A stretch of DNA of 12,324 nt from Planctomycetota bacterium (GTDB taxonomy: Bacteria; Planctomycetota; Planctomycetia; Pirellulales; UBA7805), in contig JAUWIQ010000014.1 in NCBI GenBank assembly GCA_030605285.1, positions 1 to 12,324 on the forward strand. The letters are read 5' to 3'. Shown in pieces: positions 1-6,163 of this stretch. Below the pieces are notes generated by a model. That model made no database searches, had not been told where the DNA came from, and saw only the letters and a program-made list of their open reading frames with translations. A program made the position numbers and the translations under genes. Position 1 is the stretch's first letter, and each line of letters opens with the position of its first letter.

Positions 1-1
1 C

Positions 2-562
2 GCCGACGATAAAAAAAAACCGTTTTGCTTTGATGGATCGGAGCAGCCAGCCATCTCAGAATTTCCAGTCACCGGTCAAGCCAACGAGATGCTCGTCAGC
101 TTTCAGTGGAGAGAACCCCATCCCGGGTACTTCGTGCGCCTGCAGGTTGAACAGATAGATGCGACCGGAGTCCAACTAACCCGTCCCTGGGAGAGTGTTT
201 TGGGAGAGCGGAAAACAGAGGGCCCAATCTCGACCCTGATCCATCTTAGTCCTCACGCGAAGCAAATTCGTCTCACGCTCAAAAACGCATACCACAATGA
301 CACAATCACAATGAGTGATGCCGAAATCCGTTTTTTCCATGGGCCGCCAGAGGGAACACCCGCCGCAGCCGTTGGCCTGATTGCCACAGACATGGATCAG
401 ATTCCCGAACTCCTGGGTGAGATGGTGCGTTATTACGACCATTACTGTCATACCGTCGCGGAGTTTGCAACGATCTGGAGGAAAAATCACGCGCCCCGTC
501 GCACTGTGGAAATACTCACCACTAAACTTTGTGAAAAAGAAGCGACCACCAATGCCGCATGA
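2..562 (+). CDS. C-terminal part of an unidentified protein, cut by the window edge
   Basis: The reading frame is open from base 2 to the stop at 560-562 (186 residues). The ATG at 89 is internal and has no ribosome binding site, so the true start is most likely upstream of the window. The first two thirds alternate short hydrophobic and polar strands, with a run near 241-290 and an 'AEIRFF' strand at 322-339, which resembles a beta-sandwich domain. The last 50 residues are helical, with a pattern YYDHY...FA..WR..H.P....EIL. That pattern resembles the C-terminal helix of GT-B glycosyltransferases, but this is only resemblance and no catalytic residue is visible. A run of nine A bases (11-19) encodes lysines near the left edge. 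The product is left unnamed. That the frame is coding is fairly sure; its function is not. Confidence 0.7.
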   Translation, partial: ADDKKKPFCFDGSEQPAISEFPVTGQANEMLVSFQWREPHPGYFVRLQVEQIDATGVQLTRPWESVLGERKTEGPISTLIHLSPHAKQIRLTLKNAYHNDTITMSDAEIRFFHGPPEGTPAAAVGLIATDMDQIPELLGEMVRYYDHYCHTVAEFATIWRKNHAPRRTVEILTTKLCEKEATTNAA

Positions 563-715
563 AACAGGCGACTGCAACGTACTAGGGTTGCTGGGGCTTT
601 TCCAACCTGACACGCATTCCCCTGCAGCGTCATCGCATCCCTAGGCGTGCATTCACAAGTCTGATTCGCGTTATTGAAAATTTCAAACAAACGGACGGCT
701 GACGGCTCCAATGCG

Positions 716-1654
716 ATGAAACAACTAGTGCCATTCCATCCTGCAGCGAATGCGAGCAATCATCTCCGTTTGTCGTGGTACAGTCCGAGCGTATTGTGTC
801 GGCTACAAATTGCCAGCATCTTACTCATTCTCCTTGCCACACACGGTTGTCGCGCGGTCGATCACAATAAACTGAAAGACAAATCGCCCCTAGCGGCATT
901 ACAAAAGACCCCCGAGCAAACGGAACTGGAAGTAATATTTCTTCATGTTTCACAGTCCCACAGAGAAACTGCCAAGCAACTTTGGAAGGAAGTGGATGAA
1001 CAGGCAATTCCCGCCCGACAGCGACGAGACCTCAATAAAAATGGATTTCGCGTAGGCGTCCTCGGAAGCCAACTGCCTCGGGATGTGGAAAAAATCCTGT
1101 GGGCTGCACAAGATTCTCAGAACACTACATTCTCGTTTGAGATGAATACCAATCACGAATCGTCAGCCATTCGACGGAAACTTTTTCTCAGGGCTGGGCA
1201 AAAGGGAGAACTGCTCGCTTCCTCCGTACAGGAGGAATTTCACGTGCTGCAGATCAACCAAGGAGAAATTCAGGGCCGCACTTTTCCAGATGGGCAGGGA
1301 CAGTTTTTGATCGAAGCAGCGGGAACTGAGGATGGCCGGGTCAAGCTAAAGATGTTACCAGAAGTGCATTACGGGGAATTCCGTAATCAGTATGTCCCCG
1401 GCGAGGGCATGTTTCGCCTAGATACCAGTCGCCGCAAGGAGCGCTTCGACCAACTGCGAGTTGTGGCCACGCTTGCTGGCGATCAGATCCTAATTATCGG
1501 GCCACAGCCCGACTGTCCCGGCAGCCTGGGTCATCGTTTCTTCAATGAACAGTCGATCGATCAATCGATCTCCAAATTGCTGTTGGTCCGTGTCTGTGAG
1601 ATCGCAAAAGAACCGACGTTTGAGGAGGACCCCAGCCGAAGCAATGAAGACTAG
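716..1654 (+). CDS. Putative planctomycetal lipoprotein of unknown function
   Basis: The protein has 312 residues from the ATG at 716. An in-frame TTG at 674 would add 14 residues but has no ribosome binding site; the ATG also has only a weak one. Residues 29-45 form a hydrophobic stretch (IASILLILLATHGC) ending in Cys45, which fits a lipoprotein signal peptide. The lipobox is imperfect, with Thr-His-Gly before the Cys. The mature part is soluble and mixed alpha/beta: a helical region around 'QLWKEVDEQ', a segment 'GFRVGVLGSQLP', then a strand-rich half containing 'YGEFRNQYVPGEGMFRLD'. I recognise no named domain. From memory, planctomycete genomes carry proteins with a similar 'NGFRVGV.G.Q.P' segment, so it is probably a conserved lineage-specific envelope protein. 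A gap of about 150 bases separates it from the gene before; the next gene starts 53 bases after its stop. Confidence 0.75.
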   Translation: MKQLVPFHPAANASNHLRLSWYSPSVLCRLQIASILLILLATHGCRAVDHNKLKDKSPLAALQKTPEQTELEVIFLHVSQSHRETAKQLWKEVDEQAIPARQRRDLNKNGFRVGVLGSQLPRDVEKILWAAQDSQNTTFSFEMNTNHESSAIRRKLFLRAGQKGELLASSVQEEFHVLQINQGEIQGRTFPDGQGQFLIEAAGTEDGRVKLKMLPEVHYGEFRNQYVPGEGMFRLDTSRRKERFDQLRVVATLAGDQILIIGPQPDCPGSLGHRFFNEQSIDQSISKLLLVRVCEIAKEPTFEEDPSRSNED

Positions 1655-1707
1655 CTTCAAATTAGAATTTGTTCCCCATTGAGATACTCAAATCCCGATA
1701 GACCCTC

Positions 1708-2121
1708 ATGCCTTATCAGGAACAATTTTCCCTGCAAACTTCCGGTTATCACCATCTACAGGATATTACCTCTCCGGTGGCAGACGTTGTCCAGCAGTCC
1801 ACCATACAGACTGGTATTGTCCACGTTTTCAACCTCGGCAGCACGGGAACTATAGGCACGATTGAATATGAGCCAGGTTTACAGCGTGACTTATCTGAAC
1901 TGCTCGACCGACTGATGCCACCGAGTAGCGACTATGGGCACGAACAGGCATGGCATGACGGCAACGGCCATTCCCACCTTCAAGCAACGACCCTCGGTCC
2001 GTCACTAAGCGTACCTGTCGGATGTGGCCGGCTTATCCTAGGCACTTGGCAACAAATATTCCATTTAGAATGTGATATCAAACCGCGACAGCGAACAATC
2101 GTTGTTACCGTGGTAGAATGA
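1708..2121 (+). CDS. yjbQ: YjbQ/UPF0047 family protein
   Basis: The 137-residue protein has the full length of the YjbQ (UPF0047) family, a small trimeric beta-fold protein. Members have been reported to show weak thiamine-phosphate synthase activity, but their true cellular role is unsettled. Visible family signatures are 'TIEYEPGL' (51-58), 'GNGHSHLQA' (85-93), 'LGPSLSVPV' (96-104) and 'GRLILGTWQQIF' (107-118). Where Escherichia coli YjbQ has 'SHTSAS', this protein has 'LGSTGT' (43-48), so the usual His is Gly; I believe this is a recognised variant in Planctomycetes. His88 and His90 are kept. It starts at an ATG with no clear Shine-Dalgarno sequence, 53 bases after the lipoprotein gene, and could be read from the same transcript. 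Family assignment is secure; function is not. Confidence 0.92.
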   Translation: MPYQEQFSLQTSGYHHLQDITSPVADVVQQSTIQTGIVHVFNLGSTGTIGTIEYEPGLQRDLSELLDRLMPPSSDYGHEQAWHDGNGHSHLQATTLGPSLSVPVGCGRLILGTWQQIFHLECDIKPRQRTIVVTVVE

Positions 2122-2214
2122 CAGACTGCATCATGGGGTTTCCTTTATTGTAAAAATTGATGTAGGTTGCCCCCGTCATCCGCCACAGATCTGCGTACGG
2201 AGGCAAATCTCATC

Positions 2215-3411
2215 ATGGACGATCTTCACCCACTGGACCTGCTTGAGATCGATACCGATCTCCCGGCGGTCACTCAGGATGCACGAGACCGAACGCGGAG
2301 TTGGGTCGATGAAGAATTTCTTCCTCGCGCAGCCGATCTGTGGCGATCCGGTACGTTCCCCCAAGAGTTTTTTGAAGCGCTGGGAAAACTCGGCGCTTTC
2401 GGAACGTCGATCTCCGGCTGGGGCTGTCCAGGTCATGATGCCCTGACTTACGGGGTCCTCATGCGGGAACTCGAACGTGGGGATAGCGGCCTGCGAACAT
2501 CGGCGTCGATTCAGGGGGCACTGGTAATGACTGCCATCGAACGGTTTGGCACCGATGCACAACGCGACCAATTCCTTCCCGCAATGGCCGCAGGCAAGCA
2601 CCTCGGCTGTTTTGCCCTCTCTGAACCGCTGCATGGGTCCGATCCCGGCGGGCTGACAACGACGGCACGAAAACAAGGCAACCATTACTTGCTTGCTGGT
2701 GAAAAGATGTGGATCGGAAATGCCACGATCGCTAACACCGCAGTGGTCTGGGCCAAAGCAGATGATGTACCTGATGCTGAGCCGCAATCGAGCCGGGCAA
2801 TTCGTGGTTTTCTCGTCGATACCGCGCTGCCCGGTTATCAGGCCGAACTGATCGAAGGCCGCATGTCGCTGCGGATTGGACTGACGGCCCGAATTAACCT
2901 TGACAATGTTCGTGTCCCGGAAAGTGCGGTCCTGCCGCAAGCCGTCGGATTGAAAACCGCCCTAGCCTGCCTTGATCAGGCTCGTTATGGCATTGCCTGG
3001 GGATCGATCGGTGCCGCCATGGCGTGCCTCGACGAGGTCCGCCAATACACACTCCAGCGCAAAGTCTTTGGACGTCCACTGGCCAGTTTCCAACTCGCCC
3101 AGGATAAGCTGGTTGAGATGGCTACCGAACTTTCCTCGGCCCAATTATTGGCGAGACGGATTGCCGAATTGAAACTGGCTGGAACACTACGCACAGATCA
3201 GATCTCGATGGCCAAATATCGTAATGTGGAGGCGGCCAGCCGCATCGCCCGGCTTGGCCGAGAACTCTTGGGCGCTGCGGGAATTCTCGATGAGCATGTC
3301 TGCTTTCGACACCTTTGTAATTTGGAATCGGTTGCCACCTACGAAGGAACACGTGACATCCATCGTCTTGTACTGGGTCGCGCTCTGACCGGGCTGTCAG
3401 CCTTTCGCTGA
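2215..3411 (+). CDS. gcdH: Glutaryl-CoA dehydrogenase-type acyl-CoA dehydrogenase
   Basis: This FAD flavoenzyme of the acyl-CoA dehydrogenase superfamily is 398 residues long, the usual length. Glutaryl-CoA dehydrogenases oxidise and decarboxylate glutaryl-CoA to crotonyl-CoA during lysine and tryptophan breakdown. Evidence includes 'ELERGDSGLRTSAS' (85-98) with Glu87 and Arg94, which match residues binding the distal carboxylate of glutaryl-CoA in the human enzyme. There is also 'CFALSEPLHGSDPGG' (132-146) in the middle domain, 'ARYGIAWGSIGA', and the C-terminal 'TYEGTRDIH' with Glu377 as the predicted catalytic base, followed by 'LGRALTG'. The ATG at 2215 was chosen because GGAGG (2199-2203) lies 11 bases upstream; an upstream in-frame TTG at 2167 has no such site. 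No other gene of lysine catabolism or an electron-transfer flavoprotein is nearby. A related dicarboxyl-CoA substrate is possible. Confidence 0.93.
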   Translation: MDDLHPLDLLEIDTDLPAVTQDARDRTRSWVDEEFLPRAADLWRSGTFPQEFFEALGKLGAFGTSISGWGCPGHDALTYGVLMRELERGDSGLRTSASIQGALVMTAIERFGTDAQRDQFLPAMAAGKHLGCFALSEPLHGSDPGGLTTTARKQGNHYLLAGEKMWIGNATIANTAVVWAKADDVPDAEPQSSRAIRGFLVDTALPGYQAELIEGRMSLRIGLTARINLDNVRVPESAVLPQAVGLKTALACLDQARYGIAWGSIGAAMACLDEVRQYTLQRKVFGRPLASFQLAQDKLVEMATELSSAQLLARRIAELKLAGTLRTDQISMAKYRNVEAASRIARLGRELLGAAGILDEHVCFRHLCNLESVATYEGTRDIHRLVLGRALTGLSAFR

Positions 3412-3431
3412 ACAAGACCTGCGGAGACAAC

Positions 3432-3460
3432 TCGGAAGAGATCCGATCGAATTTTTCTTC
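3432..3460 (+). terminator. Weak candidate terminator between convergent genes
   Basis: A short inverted repeat TCGGA (3432-3436) / TCCGA (3442-3446) with a 5-base loop is followed three bases later by the T-rich run ATTTTTCTTC (3450-3460 region). It lies between the stop of the dehydrogenase gene and the convergent end of the MFS gene, where a terminator is expected. The stem is only 5 base pairs, so the call rests mainly on position. Confidence 0.25.
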
Positions 3461-3484
3461 AGTTTCACAGCCTACAATTTCGGA

Positions 3485-4765
3485 TTACTCTTCAGATACC
3501 GGGCGCGACTCGGCGGGAGGATCCTGCAATCGCAGTGCATAAAAGGCTGCCATAATATTGAGTCCTCCAAGAATGAGAATCGGCCATATCGCGTGCTGGA
3601 GGTGTGCCACAACTCCCAGTAGGAATGCAAAGACAAGACCCACCCCGCCAATCAGTGTGTCGCTGATGGCGATGTAATAGGCCCGTTCTTGAGAACTGCA
3701 AATATTTGCAAGATAGATTTTTCGGGTCGCTGAAATACCCTGGTCTGCAATTGAGATAAGAAAAAATACCACTGCGTAAAAAAGGACGTGTTCCATCTGC
3801 CCCCACTGTTCAATCCCGATCGCAGCCAGCGCTGCAAAAGAAGCGAGGATGGCGGCAAGGCTCATAATATAACGCAACGGCCACCGTGAACATTGATTCC
3901 AGAGTACACCGCCCACAAGCAATCCCAGACCTGTGGCAATAACAAAACTGCAAAGGGCACCACTTTTTTTGGCATGCGGCTCTGCAGCATGGATTGCATA
4001 AAATGGTGTTGCAAGTTCGACCGATAGAAACAAAGCTCTTGTCAAAATAAATCGTCGGAACCAAGAAACTTGAACTGCAGTACGGATGCCACTTAAAAGT
4101 TCCCTGCCAAAACTAAGCTTGGTAGTCGCTCTATCGGAAATTATTTTTTCGGTGTTCGCTAGTGGCGCCTCCTTAACCATCATACTGAGGATGCCCGCCA
4201 ACATGCCGACACCGATGCCAACCCAAAGCAGAATCAAGTGCCCTTCGGACGGTTCCTGGGTCGCATAGAGTCTATGGATCGCCCAAGCGATGCCGATCAC
4301 CAACAGCCCACTAAGCCCCGTCTGCGCAAAAAGCAACTTGCTGCGAACACGCATTGGGATGATATAGCCGAGCATGTTCTGAAATGCGAGTCGGCTCAAG
4401 CCCTGTCCCAAACCAATTATTGTCGCAACTAAGAGAAATATCAAAATCAGAAAATCGACGGACTGGGAATTTACTGTCAGACCAATCAAAGCAAGTGAAG
4501 CGGCAGCGGTCAAAATGCCCATCGCCAAATACCACTTGCAGATTTGGGCCGAGGCGATAATCGGCGCGGCGGCGATTTGTCCAATCATGCGGGCAATCTG
4601 CACAATCGGGATGAGTAACCCTGCAAAGAGAATCGGGGCGCCGAGCGCAATATACAAGAACGGCAAGACGAGCTTTGGACTGGAAAGCGATTGGCTCACA
4701 TCGAGTAAAACACCCTGCCCGAGCAGAATGCGAAAGTTCCAGCGATCGTTTTGTCCATCAATCAT
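3485..4765 (-). CDS. Major facilitator superfamily transporter
   Basis: This integral inner-membrane protein has about 12 hydrophobic segments, at roughly residues 30-57, 60-75, 80-97, 105-124, 145-165, 178-197, 238-259, 270-289, 299-317, 325-342, 366-388 and 392-411, counting from the ATG. The length (426 residues), the halves joined by a polar loop (about 198-225), and the charged loop after the fourth segment ('PMRVRSK') fit a major facilitator superfamily secondary carrier. The substrate cannot be read from the sequence. The start is uncertain: ATG at 4765 is used here, and a GTG at 4774 would add three residues. Neither has a clear Shine-Dalgarno sequence. The small zinc-ribbon gene ends 154 bases upstream on the same strand, and no convincing promoter was seen between them, so co-transcription is possible. 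Confidence 0.85.
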   Translation of the reverse strand: MIDGQNDRWNFRILLGQGVLLDVSQSLSSPKLVLPFLYIALGAPILFAGLLIPIVQIARMIGQIAAAPIIASAQICKWYLAMGILTAAASLALIGLTVNSQSVDFLILIFLLVATIIGLGQGLSRLAFQNMLGYIIPMRVRSKLLFAQTGLSGLLVIGIAWAIHRLYATQEPSEGHLILLWVGIGVGMLAGILSMMVKEAPLANTEKIISDRATTKLSFGRELLSGIRTAVQVSWFRRFILTRALFLSVELATPFYAIHAAEPHAKKSGALCSFVIATGLGLLVGGVLWNQCSRWPLRYIMSLAAILASFAALAAIGIEQWGQMEHVLFYAVVFFLISIADQGISATRKIYLANICSSQERAYYIAISDTLIGGVGLVFAFLLGVVAHLQHAIWPILILGGLNIMAAFYALRLQDPPAESRPVSEE

Positions 4766-4919
4766 CGAATACACTCGGTACGCATGTGTGTAATACTTAG
4801 ATGTCTCATAAAAAAATAGATTCTAAGTTCTCTAGACCCAAAACCCATCTTGGAGATCATCTCAGGTCTGTTGGTTAAACCTATTGCCTGCCCTTGAGCG
4901 TCTGGCATGACAACCCCAG

Positions 4920-5153
4920 CTATTCCGTTGCAAAAAGCAGCCGGATGCAATAGTAAACCAGAACCACGATCCCAATGGAAAAAAAGAAGAGGAAATATCC
5001 TCCAAACCAACCAGCAGTCGGCGATGCAAGTGACTCGCAATTGCTGCAACTTTCTGTCTTGCCTGTTGCGGGATCCTTCATCACAGGCGAACCACATTGG
5101 GGACACTTATCCCAGTTTTCGTTGTCGTCGATGGCATGGGATTGATTCATCAT
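4920..5153 (-). CDS. Small zinc-ribbon protein with one membrane helix
   Basis: The 77-residue protein starts at the first of two adjacent ATG codons (5153), with GGAG five bases upstream. Residues 17-20 (CPQC) and 36-39 (CSNC) form a two-knuckle C-x2-C...C-x2-C pattern expected to bind one zinc. Residues 50-74 are a single hydrophobic helix, so the ribbon should sit on one side of the membrane, probably the cytoplasmic side. The function is unknown. The reading frame stays open further upstream into the start of the DUF1080 gene on the other strand, but that part has no ribosome binding site. A strong sigma70-type promoter lies at 5216-5244, giving a leader of about 56 bases, which supports this start. 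The gene diverges from the DUF1080 gene. Confidence 0.8.
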   Translation of the reverse strand: MMNQSHAIDDNENWDKCPQCGSPVMKDPATGKTESCSNCESLASPTAGWFGGYFLFFFSIGIVVLVYYCIRLLFATE

Positions 5154-5215
5154 TTTTTCTCCATGCGGACGAGGAGACTGGTGATTGATTGAATCGGGGC
5201 AGCGTTTGCCACCGA

Positions 5216-5244
5216 ATTGTAGAGAGAACACGAAGTATTGCCAA
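5216..5244 (-). promoter_or_regulatory. Sigma70-type promoter for the small zinc-ribbon gene
   Basis: On the minus strand, TTGGCA (-35, 5244-5239) and TACAAT (-10, 5221-5216) each match the consensus at five of six positions and are exactly 17 bases apart. The expected transcript start is near 5209, about 56 bases before the ATG at 5153. It is the best promoter match I found in the window. Planctomycete housekeeping promoters are assumed to resemble the general bacterial consensus. Confidence 0.6.
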
Positions 5245-5373
5245 TGCACGCTCTGAATTGGCCTTTTTAGGGGGATCGTGCCGACTGCCGCTGCGCAGTT
5301 AAAATCGGCTCTGAATAAAAAGGCAGGTTTCATCATGGATTGCTGCCTGAGAAAACGTATCCGGAGTAAAAAT

Positions 5374-6012
5374 ATGCGATTTCGAAATCCGGCGATCATC
5401 ATCTTGCTGATCCTTGCGATCTGCAGCGCCCTCTCTGCGGAGGACGCCGACAACCATCCATTCCAACCTCTCTTTAACGGAAGAAATCTATCCGGTTGGA
5501 CAACAAACGGCAATTGGCTGGTGCAGCCGCGAGGCATTCTAGTTATCCGACCGCGCGCGGGGGAAAAGGGCTGGCAGCGGTACGCAGACTATCTCTGGAC
5601 GAACAAACCGTATGAGAATTTTGTGCTGCAACTTGAATATAAAATTCCCAAAAAAGGTAACAGCGGCATATTTTTGGGCGTCAAGGACAAAAACAATCCC
5701 GTCTATCAAGGTCTCGAGATTCAAATACTTGATTCGCACGAAAAAAAAGAACCACTTACGCCGCACGATTGTGGTGGGGTGATTGGAATCCAGGCACCCC
5801 AAAAAAATGCGGCGAAACCTTTCGGCACTTGGAATCAGATGGTGATCGTCTGCCAAGGCAACCATCTCCAGGTCGAACTCAACGGAGAGCAAGTCATCGA
5901 CCTGGATGTCGGCAACAAAGTATCTCGGGATAAACCACTTGCCGGCTATATTGGGCTGCAAGACCATGGCCTGCCCCTGGAATTTCGCAAGATCCGTATC
6001 AAACAGCTTTAA
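5374..6012 (+). CDS. Secreted DUF1080 (3-keto-disaccharide hydrolase) domain protein
   Basis: The 212-residue protein starts at the ATG at 5374, which has GGAG seven bases upstream. Longer in-frame starts at 5278 (GTG) and 5335 (ATG) lack this and would put a charged segment before the signal. Residues 1-22 form a typical signal peptide ending in 'SALSA', so the product is exported. The rest is one DUF1080/PF06439 domain, a concanavalin-like beta-sandwich: 'LFNGRNLSGW' near the start, 'GNSGIFLG', 'GLEIQILD', 'GTWNQMVIVCQGNHLQVELNG', and the closing 'GYIGLQDHG.PLEFRKIRI'. Family members are very numerous in Planctomycetes and are linked to hydrolysis of 3-keto-sugars or to glycan binding; the exact substrate here is unknown. 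The gene has three runs of 6-8 A bases. The metalloprotease gene follows after 151 bases. Confidence 0.93.
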   Translation: MRFRNPAIIILLILAICSALSAEDADNHPFQPLFNGRNLSGWTTNGNWLVQPRGILVIRPRAGEKGWQRYADYLWTNKPYENFVLQLEYKIPKKGNSGIFLGVKDKNNPVYQGLEIQILDSHEKKEPLTPHDCGGVIGIQAPQKNAAKPFGTWNQMVIVCQGNHLQVELNGEQVIDLDVGNKVSRDKPLAGYIGLQDHGLPLEFRKIRIKQL

Positions 6013-6111
6013 GAAGACCTGCCCGCGTGGCAAATCTCGAGTGGTTTCAACCGACTGACATGAGAAGTTGGATTTGAGGGACTACAATGGGATCTGGGAA
6101 CCGTTGATCTG

Positions 6112-6134
6112 TGCCCGTGACGAATGCCCGTGAC
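6112..6134 (+). repeat. Short tandem repeat TGCCCGTGAC x2
   Basis: The 10-mer TGCCCGTGAC occurs at 6112-6121 and again at 6125-6134, a period of 13 bases. It ends 29 bases before the start codon of the metalloprotease gene. It may be a direct-repeat binding site or a small slippage duplication; the sequence alone does not decide. Confidence 0.5.
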
Positions 6135-6163
6135 TCCCTTTCCGAAACCATCCTGAAAGCAGA

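Noticed and set aside
2176..2940. 254-residue minus-strand open frame opposite the dehydrogenase gene.
   Set aside because: It is the antisense shadow of a clearly assigned enzyme; its Cys/Arg-rich composition is typical of such shadows.
4801..4920. T-run on the minus strand (complement of 4808-4817) as a terminator after the zinc-ribbon gene.
   Set aside because: Only a 4-base stem (TCTA/TAGA) precedes it.
5250..5316. Direct repeat GCTCTGAAT at 5250-5258 and 5308-5316.
   Set aside because: Nine bases, not in helical phase with any promoter I could define; probably chance.
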